DNA of 64,000 nucleotides from Cricetomys ansorgei (Eukaryota; Chordata; Mammalia; Rodentia; Nesomyidae): assembly GCA_026225945.1 (NCBI GenBank), contig JAMJFZ010001228.1, positions 2,006,001 through 2,070,000 on the forward strand, written 5' to 3'. The position numbers and the translations under genes are program-made. Position 1 is the stretch's first letter. Every line of letters begins with the position of its first letter. The notes under the pieces are model-generated. The model was not told the DNA's origin. It worked only from the letters and a program-made list of their open reading frames with translations, and ran no database searches. Positions 45,991 through 56,745 of the stretch are shown here, piece after piece.

Positions 45991-46154
45991 CTGCTTCCAT
46001 TATGCCCTGCAGCTCTCACTCACCCAGGACAGGGAAAGTGTCAGTCCCCCTGGCCAGAGTCCTTCCTTCACCAGTGTCTTATTTTATCATTCTAAAAAAT
46101 TGCCTTGAATTACCTTTCAAATCAGATTTTATAAGTAAGTCACTTGAAAATTCC

Positions 46155-46700
46155 AATATGTGTATATGCGTGTGTGTGTTGTGTGTGTGCAAATGCACAT
46201 AGAAGTTGGAGGTCAACCTCAACTATTCCTCCTTGGGAGACATCTACTTTGTTTTCTTTAAAATTTTTATTCCATTTATATTTATTTGTTGTGTGTTTCT
46301 TTCTGTCTCTCTGTGTATATGTATTCATGTCATGTATATGAATATGGTCATGTATATATATATGGTCAGAAGACTAGTTGTGGAAGTTACTTCTTTCCTT
46401 CCACCATGTGGGTACCCAGGAATCAAACTCAGGTCATCAGGTTACAGGGCCAGTACCTTTACCTGGTGAGCCATATTCCCCACACCCCTTTACATTTGTC
46501 TACAGGGTCCATCACTTTACCTGGTGCTCACTAACTGTGCTAAGATCTCTGGCCAGTGAGCTCCAGGGAGCCATTTGTTTCTACCTCCCCAGTGCTGAAA
46601 TTATAAGAATGTGCCAGGACAGCCAGCTCTTTAGACATGGCTTCTAGGGATCAAACTAAGGTCTGCATGCTTCCTTTCTGAACCAGCTCCCCAGCTCCCA
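46155..46700 (-). repeat. B4 SINE split by another SINE
   Basis: The left part (GTGTGT, GTTGGAGGTCAACCTCAAC, 46155-46257) and right part (CTGGCCAGTGAGCTCCAGG, CCAGTGCTGAAATTATAAG, CTTCTAGGGATCAAACTAAG, 46500-46700) are one reversed B4, parted by the insert at about 46258-46492. Confidence 0.7.
46258..46492 (-). repeat. SINE inserted within B4
   Basis: TTTATATTTATTTGTTGTG tail, AAGTTACTTCTTTCCTTCCA, GGAATCAAACTCAGGTCATC and TACCTGGTGAGCCATATTCC are a reversed tRNA-derived SINE like that at 16083-16268. Confidence 0.75.
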
Positions 46701-47510
46701 GACTTCACTATTTTATTAGGAACAGCAACTGGAGGCATTGTGCAAAGAGTGGAGTGTGGATATAGCCATAGAGAACTGTCTCAGGATCCTACAACAGGAA
46801 GCAGATCTGTGAGTGACAGTTGAGCATGTAATAGGCTGATTCAGGGACCCCCCTGGTGAGGCTGTTAGGGGGTGAAGTATGACTGGAATCCCTGGTACTG
46901 TGAGCCTGACAGAGGATGAGTAATGAGATTAGTCTTCTGATTGCATCTCTCTGTTTTCTTTGAAGCCTTTTTGTCTCAAGTCCAAGGAAATGAGTAATTT
47001 GTGTCAGCCAGTAGCAAAATCAGAATAATTTATTTACTTGACTGCATGTTTCTGCATGTTCCCGTGGTAACTTGGTTCAATAATTGAATTTACATTGACT
47101 TTATATTTTTCCACATTCACTCTGGAACTCTCCCTATCATGTTGGAATAAAGTGTTTTGTTACTTAGTTTTACATTTATTTTTTTCCCAATAAAATTTGG
47201 TCCCATTGAGAATTTTAAATGGAATCAAAGCTTGGAACTCCATCTGCTTAATCACTTGAATTCAAAGGAATGCTCATATTTAAAAACAGACTTTCAAAAA
47301 CTATAGCTATGTTTGTTAGCAATGAAGATCTGATTAAATAAAAACTAGAGCTTAAGCTTTTATAAAACTATAATTAAAATAAAGCTGAATCATGTATTTC
47401 CTTTATCTCCTCTATTCTCTTTGTCCTTGAACCAGGAATATCTGTTTTCTGGAAGTCTGTTTACATCTGCAAGCACATAGGGGATACAATTTTAATTTAA
47501 AACAGTATTT
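46701..47510. other. Unique AT-rich intron, nothing recognised
   Basis: About 800 bp, strongly AT-rich from 47.0 kb; no named repeat. Confidence 0.45.
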
Positions 47511-47514
47511 CATT

Positions 47515-47625
47515 TATTTATTTATTGGAGGTTTGTAAAAGCACAGAGTTCAAAAGAAAACTTATAAGTTAGTTTTCTCCTCCTACTGAGTTTGAACTCA
47601 GGTCATCAAGCTTGGCCACAGATGA
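47515..47625 (-). repeat. SINE fragment
   Basis: TTATTTATTTATTGGAGG tail and TTTGAACTCAGGTCATCAAG are from the same tRNA-derived SINE type as 16083-16268. Confidence 0.55.
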
Positions 47626-47667
47626 GGAAAACTTACTTATGATGTTCTTTAAAGAAGGTATGACTTA

Positions 47668-47918
47668 CCAGGTGGTGGTGGCATATGCCTTTAATCCCAG
47701 CACTCAGGAGGCAGAGGCAGGTGGGTGGATCTCTGTGTAATTTGAAGCCAGCCTGGTCTGCAGAGTGAGTTCTAGAATAGCCAGAGTTACAACAGAGAAA
47801 CCCTGTCTCAAAAACAAAAAAAGAAAGAAAGAAAGAAAAAGGAGGAGGAGGAGGAGGAAGAGGAGGAAGGGAGGGAGGGAGGGAGAGAGAGGAGGAGGAG
47901 GAGAAGGAAGAGAAGACA
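47668..47918 (+). repeat. B1 SINE with expanded purine tail
   Basis: B1 body at 47668-47815 (GGTGGTGGTGGCATATGCC, TTAATCCCAGCACTCAGG, GAGAAACCCTGTCTC) followed by A-rich, GAAA, GGA and GGGA repeats to about 47916. GTATGACTTA at 47658-47667 and GTATGACTCA at 47919-47928 flank the whole unit. Confidence 0.9.
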
Positions 47919-47928
47919 GTATGACTCA

Positions 47929-48350
47929 TTTAATATACAGCTGTGAGTCCCTTCATTTATCAGTGATGCTCATTTACAACACTTTTGTTTTTCCAGTAGC
48001 AAGTATAGTTCTTTCCAAACAGCTTGGAAGGATTTTGTTTCTGGGAATTCTGAAGCATATATCTCCTGACCAGAGCGGAAGGTTTGATTGTCTAACCTTG
48101 CGATGCATTGCAGCTGTGTAAATCATCCCCTAATTTTATAAAGTGCTTTATCCTGAGATGTTTAGGGAGCATCCGTTGTTTAAATTAATTTTGTGCGAAC
48201 TGAAGGCTTTGCTTCTCAGACGGAATATTTTACACAACTTCAAGATGTGTGTTTGGTAAAATTGCTTCATTTATAAATGAATGTGAGAGAAACTAGTGGG
48301 ACCTTAACAAAATGTGAAAGCAAAAAAAAAAAAAAATGAGGATGAGTATG
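47929..48350. other. Unique intron
   Basis: No named repeat until the A14 run at 48323-48336 just before the L1. Confidence 0.45.
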
Positions 48351-48354
48351 GAGT

Positions 48355-48785
48355 TAATAAAATTTATACACCATTATCCACAATATCTAAGAGATGGAAT
48401 CAACCAATATGTCTGTTGAAAAACAGATGGATAGACAATAAATGGTATATTTATACCTATACCATGGGTTGCCTATCGGCCTTAAAGGAGGAAGTCTCAC
48501 CACTTGGAACAGCAAGAATGAACATGGAGGACTTTAGACTAAGTGAAGCGAGGCACAGAGAGACAAATGCCGCATGAGCTCACTTGCATGTGGAATTGTA
48601 AAGAGGTGAAGGATGAGTGCATGTCCGAAATAGAATTGGACTTCTCCAAGAGCTGGAGGACATGGGGAGGTGTTGGTCTGAGAATATAAGACATCGTTTG
48701 TGCAGGGTGAGTAAGTTCTGGGGACTCCGTACAAATGATGATGACGGCAGCTGAGTAGTTTGAAATCATATAGGCCATGCCAGGA
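48355..48785 (+). mobile_element. Ancient LINE-1 (L1M-like) 3' end
   Basis: ACCATTATCCACAATATCTA, CAACCAATATGTCTGTTGA, GGAGGACTTTAGACTAAGTG, GAGACAAATGCCGCATGAGC and CACTTGCATGTGGAATTGTA follow the end of ORF2 and start of the 3' UTR of old mammalian L1. Many stops and indels; dead copy. Confidence 0.8.
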
Positions 48786-48789
48786 ACTC

Positions 48790-49100
48790 TCTCAAATAGT
48801 AAAGGGAATCTGGAGAGAAAGCTAGTCGCTGAAGCACTTGCTATTCATGCCTGAGCATGAGGACCGAACTCAGTCACACAAATGCAAACACAGGCTGGCC
48901 TGTACTTGAAGCACAGCACTAGGATAGCTGAGATAGGAGAATCCCTGGGGCTCCGGGCCAGACAGCCTACCCAACTTGGGCAAGTTCCAGACCCAGTTTC
49001 AAGAAACTGAGGAACAACACCTGAAGTTGCCCCCAGCCTCCATGTGCACATGTGTATGTATACTTATACCAGAACACATGTGCATACATGTATACAAATA
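48790..49100 (+). repeat. B4-type SINE
   Basis: GAATCTGGAGAGAAAGCTAG, GAGGACCGAACTCAGTCACA, GGAGAATCCCTGGGGCTC, GCCAGACAGCCTACCCAACT, GAACAACACCTGAAGTTGC and a CATGTGCACATG tail. Confidence 0.85.
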
Positions 49101-49790
49101 AGCAGACACTCAGAGAATAGTGACACACACATATGTATATAGGTATGTGTATATATATGTATATGTATGTATATATGGAAAGTTTAGCAGGCTTCATTAC
49201 AATGTCTGTATAAGCTTCCTTTTCCTTCCTCACTTCCTGGGAGATTTCTGTTTTGCTAGTGACCTTTTTATTCTATGTCATAGGGAAAATTACAGAACTG
49301 TGGATGCACAGCTCATCATCTCCCATGAGTTTCTCTGGAAGACTTTACTAAAAAGAAAGAGCAACTGTGCCCTGGTGTGCATAGCAGTGACCCTGCACTC
49401 AAGAGGTTTCTACTCTCTCACTGGCCTTGCTAGGCTTTATCCAGGATTGCCCTTGCTTTTGCAGATATTTCTGGATATCTGCAGAGGATAGTTTTCAGGC
49501 TTTCCTGATGAAGACAGGCACAGCAGATTTTGCACGTTGCCCAGTTGATTATAAAAGTCAGCCTATGGATCCCAGAAAACAGGAAGCTCTGATGACCCTC
49601 ATGTTAAATTAGCAGAGTTATGAAATGCTCAACTTCTGTAAAGTATCAATAAAAGGAGGAAAAGGGAGCTTGGGGAGCATTGGGGTATTACCTGGAAATA
49701 ATATAATTCTGTTCTAATAGTAAAGTTGGTTAAATATTAGAGGCCACAGGAAAGAGACTCATTCTTTCTCCAGTGACAGAAGCAGTTACA
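49101..49790. other. Intron, nothing recognised
   Basis: TA/TG-rich to 49180, then unique. A 123-codon frame starts in the TA/TG repeat and has no homology I recognise. Confidence 0.4.
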
Positions 49791-49794
49791 TCAT

Positions 49795-49860
49795 TTTCTC
49801 GCCCACAGTCTGGGAGATGGACTAGATAATGCTTAAAGGTTATTTTCTACCTTAGAAGAA
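49795..49860 (+). repeat. Possible CR1/L3 LINE 3' fragment
   Basis: GGGAGATGGACTAGATAATG and AAAGGTTATTTTCTACCTTA resemble the conserved 3' end of ancient CR1/L3 LINEs. Short and uncertain. Confidence 0.35.
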
Positions 49861-50256
49861 TAGGCTTTGTAGATGGGCAGAAATAAGAAAAGAGTGAAAT
49901 TATTCCCAACAAAGCCATTTAGATGAGGCCCTAACCAATTTTTTTAAAGGTCTATTTCCCCTGCGAGATTGGAGCTTGCCAAAGGCTCTTTCTATTTCTA
50001 TCAGCATCTGGGGAGGATGGCACTCGACCAGAGTCAGAGTGGGTGCTCAGTCCCCATTTGCCTGGAGGGGCTCATCATGGGCTGGCCAGTGCAGCTGATG
50101 TGGAGGGCACTCAAGGGCGTTTTCTCCCCTCCATGCAGATGATCTTCTATTTTGCAAACCTCTAAAAATGGAAATTTACCAAGTGAGCATGTGCATTGAC
50201 TTAGCACTTTTTTTTTTTTTACATTTCTCTCCGTTTCCTCACAAGTAGTAAGCTCT

Positions 50257-50550
50257 GGGACCGGGAGTAGTCTCGGTTGGTAAAGCGATTGCCACATAAA
50301 CATGAAGACCTCATTTCTGATACCCAGACAGCATGCTAGGAAAGCAGCTCCTTAACCCCAGCACGGGGGAGATAGGAGCAGGTAGACCCTGGGGATCCCT
50401 GGCCTTCCAGCTTTGTAGAAGCAGCGATCTCCAAGTTCATCGAGAGAACTTTGTGTCTAAATAAATAAATAAATACATGTTAAAATGGAGAGTGTCGGAG
50501 GAAGACACAGTGTAGACGTCTGGCTCTACACAGGGCTACACACATGCTAC
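50257..50550 (+). repeat. B4-type SINE with internal AAAT tract
   Basis: GGGAGTAGTCTCGGTTGG head, AGACCTCATTTCTGATACCC, AACCCCAGCACGGGGGAG, TCCAAGTTCATCGAGAGAAC, (AAAT)n at about 50459-50475 and GTCTGGCTCTACACAGG. Confidence 0.75.
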
Positions 50551-51390
50551 CCTCCCCAGCATGGCCTCCTCAGCTTTGACGATTTTCAAATAACTAGTTT
50601 GTATTTATTTCTCCAATATTAGATGCAGGCAGCAATGAGGTGGGTAAAAATAGCTTCCATATATGGGCAGAATAGCAGAAATTGAGATTTGGGAAGAAAG
50701 AAGTGAGATACTGTCAAACATTGGAAGTTCCACCCATGGTTCTCATGGCCCTTTCCAAGTGGCCTCAGCCCCATGAGTGAGCTACCAAATGACCCAAACA
50801 GTTCCCTTAACGTCTGGAGTCTCAGCTTCTTCTTCCCTAAAAGAATCCTTTTGGGCTCTTTCTCATTGTAAGGTTTTATGAGCCAACAATACAACACAAA
50901 ACAAAACAACCTTCAAACTTCTAAAGAAACTGTCTTCACAGACCCATTTCTGTTCAGTCATCCAGTGTAGCTGTGTTTGGGCAAGCTGCTATTTTCGTAG
51001 TCACTCAGGTTCTGCCGCAGCACTTCCAAATAGCTCTGAGATGAAAAGGAAGTCTGTACCTATAAATGACTCCAGTATCACTTTTCTCCCATTTCCTAAA
51101 ATCATGACCTTGACTCAGGATTGGGATGGTGGGAAGAACACAACACCCTCCTCTCTGAGGAGGAGGGAAGAGCAGCAGTGTCAATAAATGAGACATAATA
51201 TAAACCCGCCCCAAACATGTGACCACTGAGCAGGCACCCCTGACCTGATGCCTACCAGGAGATGTGGAAGGTACTAAAATAAAATTAAATTTTAAAGATG
51301 AAATAATTAAACAAAACAAAACACTGCTCCTTGGGATGAAGTAACTTGTGGTATCTATGTTCATTTCCTGGTTGTTAAGAAGAACACATG
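50551..51390. other. Unique intron, nothing recognised
   Basis: Antisense frames of 96 and 119 codons here show no recognisable homology. Confidence 0.4.
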
Positions 51391-51394
51391 GAAG

Positions 51395-51612
51395 GGGAGC
51401 GGTGCTGGAGAGGTGGCTCAGAGATTAGGAGCACTGGCTGTTCTTGAAGAGGACCTGAGTTAAGTCCTAGGACTCACATTGGGTGGTTCACTTCTGCCAA
51501 GTCCTGGGAATTTGAAACTCCCTGTTTTGGCCACCTGCACTCATATGGGATACATTCAGACAAACAGACACATGTGCACATAAAGAAAACCAGAACAAAT
51601 ATTCAAAGTGAG
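51395..51612 (+). repeat. B3-family SINE
   Basis: GGTGCTGGAGAGGTGGCTCA, GAGCACTGGCTGTTCTTGAA, CCTAGGACTCACATTGGGTG and CAGACAAACAGACACATGTG. Confidence 0.85.
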
Positions 51613-52900
51613 AAGAACAACCACAAAAAAGTCCTGTTAGAGTATATGAATTCAGGCGCATCTCTAATGAGGCAATACATATTTTAGGTATGATTGATAA
51701 GAGTTTAAAGATTCTGCAGAAATGCAAAGGACTAAAGGTGTGTAAACTAGAAAATACGAGAGCACACAATGTAGTTTTCTTCGAGAATGAAGTGGCACAG
51801 TAGTTGCTCAAGCCGTTCAGCCTGGAGAAATCTACCCACAAGGAGAGGCTGGCTTTTTATTAACAGAGAGCCAGAGAGAGCAAGTGTGAGGCAGGCCACA
51901 TAGCAGGCAGGCTGTGAGAGCCCTAACAAGTCCTCTGCTCAGTCTTCACTACAAAGGTTAACAGTAAGAGGGTGCTAATGCAGGAACAGTTAGTGAGCAA
52001 GTGTGTCATCCCCATCTGCAGGAAGCAGGTCGAGGCACGCTCCAATAACGGAACAGGTTGAAACTATCGCGGTCTGATGACATTGACTTAAGAGTCCTAA
52101 AGGATGCAACTGAAGGAGCAAGACAGCAAGTGAAATGACGTTCTGGGAGTGTTTAGGAAGGATGGGTGCTGGATGCAAAAGCTTGCTGTTGCTTAAGAAG
52201 ATACGTGAAGTCAAAAGGCCAGAGGAAAGGTTAGGTTGCAACAGTGGTATAAAGGATCACAGGCTCTTGTCTCGAAGGGAATTAAGGAGAATAAAGAGGA
52301 AACAGGATCTAAGTGGGAAGGGGGTGCTGGTGGCATCGCTCCCCTCTGCAGCCAGTGACTTTGATAATTGCCTTTGGCTCTGTGGACCCACTCAAGATTC
52401 TGACGCCAACAGCTGAGGATGGCTCAGCAGACTCGGATGTTCAGGATGAGCTTGGCATCTTCCGATTTGGAAGCCCTAAGTTCTTGTCTGGAGACATTAT
52501 ATTCTCGTGTCACCAGTAACACCTCCAATTTCCAGTTCAGCGATGTGGAGACAGGGACAGAGGCTCAGTTGGGTACTTGGAGACAGTTCTGCTGTCAGCA
52601 GGTAGAGGTTCCCAAGCTTGTAGATCCGTCTTTCCCTGCTGTGCTCAGTGTCTGACTAGAGATGGGGCTGCAGATCTGTGGCTGTTTTCTCTGTAGGCTG
52701 AGAAGAAATCTCATTGGAGACAATCCTCCCCCTCCCCTTAGATCTTTAGTTCTGACCATTCTTTAAATGATTTTGTTTTTGGGCAAAGATGATAAGAACT
52801 CTGTGCTTGGCAGGGCCAGCTCTTATCTCAGAATGTTGAAAGACTTTTCCTGAGGTCACAGACAGTTGAAGAAGAGAGCACAGGGTGCGATCACAATTAG
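51613..52900. other. Unique intron, nothing recognised
   Basis: About 1.3 kb with no named repeat. Overlapping short frames at 52135-52655 are unremarkable. Confidence 0.4.
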
Positions 52901-52904
52901 AAGC

Positions 52905-53112
52905 CATGGACTGGAGAGGTGGCTTAGTAGGTGAGTGTGAGTCCTGCATGAGGATGAGGGCCTGAGTTCCGATCTGTGGTGCCCATCTAAAGAGCTGGAG
53001 CAGCCGTGCTTGTTCAAGGAGTCCCAGCACTGTGTGCAGTGGGGAGGCAGAATCAGGAGGGTCACTGAGGTTACTGGTCTCCAGTCTAGCTCCAGATTCA
53101 GGGAGAGACCCT
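52905..53112 (+). repeat. B4-type SINE
   Basis: GACTGGAGAGGTGGCTTAGT, GGCCTGAGTTCCGATCTGTG, GGGGAGGCAGAATCAGGAGG and AGATTCAGGGAGAGACCCTG. Confidence 0.8.
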
Positions 53113-53116
53113 GGGC

Positions 53117-53777
53117 CCTGCTTAGTGTTTTGTCAACTTGGCTGGGAGCTAGAGTAGTTTGGGAAGTGGGAGTCTCAATTGAGTGTAGTAGTTATGCTGG
53201 TGTGTCAGCTCAGCAGAGAGGACAAGGAAGCATAATCATAGATGCAAACCCTGCCGGACCTCAGCAGAGGGAACCAGAGCCTGGTTCATGGCCAGAACCA
53301 TACTGGACAATGGAACCCTGAGTGTCTGAGCCCAGGTGTTTTTATCGACTCAGAACTGCTCAGGTGCAGATCATGAGCAATCAAACATCCCCCACAGAAA
53401 TCCAACACCTGCAGACAATAGAAAACACCAAGATCTAGGCAGGCCTTCACCCAGCAGTTCACAAAACAATATTTTAAACACAACTAAAAATAAACTTCTA
53501 CAACAGTGAGAAAATGTCTTCACCAGATTGGCCTGTGGGGATACTTGTCGGGCATTTTCTTGATTAATGAATGATTGATGTGAGTTGGCTCAGGCTTCAT
53601 GTTGTAATACCAGCTTTGGGCAAGTGTTCCTGAGTTGTGTAAGAAATCAGGCTAAACAGGTTTTGAGAAGCAAGCCAGTAAACAGCATGCCTCCCTCCAT
53701 GCTTTCTGTTTCAGCTCCTGACCAAACTGCTTTTGGTCATGGTATTATATCACAGAAATAGAAACCCTAACAAGATA
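53117..53777 (+). mobile_element. Solo LTR-like rodent element interrupted by an insert
   Basis: The left part is CTGCTTAGTGTTTTGTCAAC…AAGTGGGAGTCTCAATTGAG (to 53183). The right part is AAAATGTCTTCACCAGATTG…TTTTGGTCATGGTATTATAT…GAAACCCTAAC (53506-53777). Joined order matches a common rodent LTR type; the gap is the insert at 53184-53505. Confidence 0.7.
53184..53505. mobile_element. 322-bp TG…CA element (solo LTR) inside an older LTR
   Basis: It starts TGTAGTAG and ends CTACAACA, giving imperfect inverted ends, and has AAAAATAAAC near the right. Flanks TTGAG and GTGAG match at four of five positions, as expected for a 5-bp duplication. Family not recognised; no coding content. Confidence 0.65.
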
Positions 53778-53834
53778 CCTGACATCCTCCTTCGGTCTCC
53801 CCATGCATAATACAGCCTCAAAGTAGCGTGCACA

Positions 53835-53835
<1 letters not shown>

Positions 53836-53873
<38 letters not shown>

Positions 53874-54212
53874 CGCATGCATGCACATACACATACATAC
53901 AGGCACACATACCTGCATGCACATAGGCACATACACACATCACTTATATGCACACAGGCACATGCACACACATGTACCTATGAATATGCATGCACACATG
54001 CACACACAGACACACACACACATACACACAAACATGTATATACATGCAGGTAAGCACATGCACATGCAGCTACACCAGGTACACACACAGGCACATGCAC
54101 ACACACGTACCTATGAATATGCATGCACACATGCACACACAGACACACACACACATACACACAAACATGTATATACATACAGGTAGGCACATGCACATGC
54201 AGCTACACCAGG

Positions 54213-54260
<48 letters not shown>
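53836..54260. repeat. CA-rich array
   Basis: Pure (CA)n at 53836-53869 and about 54223-54259, with CATG/GCAC variants between. Open frames on both strands are Thr-His or Val-Cys repeats. Confidence 0.95.
53952..54217. repeat. 133-bp tandem duplication in CA-rich DNA
   Basis: Two copies with a 133-bp period: ACCTATGAATATGCATGCAC at 53976 recurs at 54109, and AGCTACACCAGGTACAC at 54068 recurs at 54201. Few mismatches. Confidence 0.9.
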
Positions 54261-54264
<4 letters not shown>

Positions 54265-54414
54265 AGATCATAATTGAAAAGGCAGCACTGATTCCCTAGG
54301 AGGACGGAAATGGTTTCTCGAACTTCCTTAGCCTTCATTCGGATCATTCTGACTGAAAGTGCTAGTTCATTGAGGACGTTATCAGGACAAGGAGGAAGCT
54401 AGCAGCTATCATTT

Positions 54415-54512
54415 TAATAGCCATAGTGCAGGATCCTGCCTTTTCTCATTTAATTGTCACAGTAGCTCAATAGTTTGTCACTATATCATCACATCTTATA
54501 GGTAGGGATACT
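54415..54512 (+). repeat. Possible MIR fragment
   Basis: CTCATTTAATTGTCACAGTA and TCTTATAGGTAGGGATACTT resemble a MIR core. Weak. Confidence 0.35.
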
Positions 54513-54569
54513 TACGTTTATTTCAAAGCTTCAAGCCCAGGCAGTGTCTAAGTCTGCCACCTTCACTCA

Positions 54570-54965
54570 GTTTCAGTGTGTGCATGTGTCTGTATGTGTG
54601 TCTCGATGTGTTGTATACGAGAATATTTGTTTGCCGCTGGCTGGGCTTTGTACCTGTGTGCCTGCAGAGGTCGGGAGGACCTTGGGTGTCCTTCTCTAAC
54701 CCCCTCCAACTTACTTCCTCCAGACTGGAGCCCTCACTGAATTTGTTGCTAGGCTGACAGCCAGCAATCCCCATCGATCCTCGTGTCTCCACCTGCCCAC
54801 AGCACAGAGGTTACAGTTGTGGAGACAGGACTGTGTGTTTGTTCAATTATTAGCTTTTTCCTTTCTTTCTTTCTTTTTTTTTTTTTTTTCAATCTTGGGT
54901 TCTGGGATCTGAACTCGAGTCCTCATGCTGGCTCAGAAAATTTGGAGCATCTTTCCAGCCTCCAA
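54570..54965 (-). repeat. B4-type SINE
   Basis: GCAGAGGTCGGGAGGACCTT, TAGGCTGACAGCCAGCAATC, CCCACAGCACAGAGGTTACA, GGGATCTGAACTCGAGTCCT and GAGCATCTTTCCAGCCTCC. A T run at 54870-54889 lies inside it. Confidence 0.75.
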
Positions 54966-55289
54966 AAGCTTCTTTCTTAATCAGTACCCTACTTAGCTTT
55001 GAGGAAACAGTGTTCCAAAGGTAGCCACAAAGGGGACTGGTGAAAGGGAGGGTACAGCTCCTGCAGATGAAGATAACTTACAGCATTCATTCATGTGGAA
55101 AAGTGACGGAAGGGAAATGTAATAACCAACAAATATGTAAAAATATGTAATGAGATTGCTGAGGGGGAAGCTATCAATCACTCTCACTGGGGCAAAATGA
55201 AAAGAAATGAGCTTTTAGCACTGTAGGAATCGGGGAAGTGGCAGCCATGAGTCACAGATGATAGAAGAGGAGAGCTGATCCCAAGCCAT

Positions 55290-55385
55290 CAATTCTCACA
55301 TGGCAGGACTGAGGCTTGGAGGGAGAAGGTGACATTTCTGAAGTCACCCATTGAGTTTATCACATTGCTGGGACTTGGGTCCAGT
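55290..55385 (-). repeat. MIR fragment
   Basis: GACTGAGGCTTGGAGGGAG, TGAAGTCACCCATTGAG and GCTGGGACTTGGGTCC match reversed MIR (GGCTCAGAG…GGTCAC…). Confidence 0.6.
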
Positions 55386-55579
55386 TCTCTTGGAGCTCAG
55401 GTACAGCCCATCTGATGCTCGGGATTGTGAGAATGAAAGGCTCTCTGAGTCTATTGTGTTTATATCCACCTTTGCACATGTTTACATGCATGTCCAGACA
55501 TCAACAGGGTCCATTTGGGTACCAGAATCATCTTTCAGTAGCAGTAGAAATGTGGGTGACTTGAAGGAGTCTCCCTCCC

Positions 55580-55582
<3 letters not shown>

Positions 55583-55628
<46 letters not shown>

Positions 55629-55638
55629 TGTGTGTGTG
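55583..55638 (+). repeat. (GT)28 microsatellite
   Basis: Pure GT run with a TATG break after it. Confidence 0.95.
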
Positions 55639-55734
55639 AAATCACCTGTAATTTGAAATCGATATTCCCAAGAACAAACTGAATGAGAGATGACAAATAA
55701 TAACGATGCTCAAAAGGTTCTTCAGAAATTAAGG

Positions 55735-55878
55735 CTAGTGAAATGGCTCAGTGGATAAAGGCCCTTGATACCAGTCATGGGGACCCTAGTTCAATCTGAG
55801 GGGAGACCCATATAGTAGAAGTAAAAAACAATTCACAGGGATTGTAGTCTGACCTCTATGTGCATGTGATGCCCTGTG

Positions 55879-55924
<46 letters not shown>

Positions 55925-55955
55925 GAAAATTAATAAAAATTTAAAAACTGTTTAT
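55735..55955 (+). repeat. tRNA-derived SINE with (CA)20 tail
   Basis: GTGAAATGGCTCAGTGGATA head, GACCCTAGTTCAATCTGAGG, CTGACCTCTATGTGCATG and pure CA at 55882-55921. Confidence 0.85.
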
Positions 55956-55984
55956 AGGAAATTAATAAGCCAAGTATAACATCC

Positions 55985-56070
55985 CCCAGTCTCTCCCTCT
56001 TTCCTCCCCCCTTTTCCTCCTTTTGTTTCTTTCTTTCCTTCTTTTCCTTACTTTTTCCTCTTTCGTCTTG
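55985..56070 (+). repeat. Polypyrimidine tract
   Basis: CTCCCTCTTTCCTCCCCCC-type sequence for about 85 bp with few breaks. Confidence 0.7.
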
Positions 56071-56585
56071 CATTTTTCCTATGCTATTTCTTCGAGCTCA
56101 GGAGTTTATTAAGAGAAAGAAGTCAAGTCTCTGTATGAGTCATTAATGATCCACTGCTTGCTCCTAGAGCGACTGAATTTTTACTTAGATTTTTAGTTCC
56201 CTGGCCTTCTGTTTTCTTTCCCCAGAACCTCCCCTTTATTCCTAAATGTAGATTTAGAATCAGGTGAGCTCTGAGAAACCTAGCTGATTGGCTGTTAGTG
56301 ACGACTGGGAGTCTAGCTAATGGAGTCTACATCCTTCTATCTGTGCTCACATGTCCCATGGGGTAACTTTCCTTCAGAATGGGCTTCCTGGCTTCCCTCC
56401 TCCACACAGGCCTCAGAGTAACAGTCTCCCAGTTGCATGCACAATCAGCCTTTGATGTCAGGAGCCTGCATTTCTACAAGTCTCATGTGTTGCTTTAAGT
56501 ATTTATTTTTTTCTCAGGTTGAAAAGACTAATTCTATTCTTGTAAGTCACTATTTATTTATAATATTTAAGTTACCAAGTAAGAA
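56071..56585. other. Unique intron, nothing recognised
   Basis: No exon or named repeat. Confidence 0.4.
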
Positions 56586-56586
56586 A

Positions 56587-56745
56587 TGGAGGGGGGAAGG
56601 AAGGAAAGAAGGAAGAAAGGAAGGAAAGAAGAAAGGAAGAAAAGAGGGAAGGAAGGAAGGAAAGAGGGAAGGAAGGAAGGAAAGAGGGAAGGAAAGAAGG
56701 AAGAAAGGAAGGAAGGAAGGAAGGAAGGAAGGAAGGAAGGAAGGA
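56587..56745 (+). repeat. (GGAA)n polypurine microsatellite
   Basis: About 155 bp of only A and G, GGAA with GAAA and GGGA variants. GGAA is the ETS core motif. Confidence 0.95.

Noticed and set aside
49120..49491. 123-codon + strand frame considered as a second exon or small gene
   Set aside because: Starts in a TA/TG repeat and gives no known family; no matching NCKAP5 segment.
52135..52655. Overlapping + strand frames considered as a processed pseudogene
   Set aside because: No recognised parent gene, no poly(A) tail or target duplication that I could see.
53881..54347. Thr-His and Val-Cys frames around 95-100 codons
   Set aside because: CA array and its 133-bp duplication; no coding evidence.
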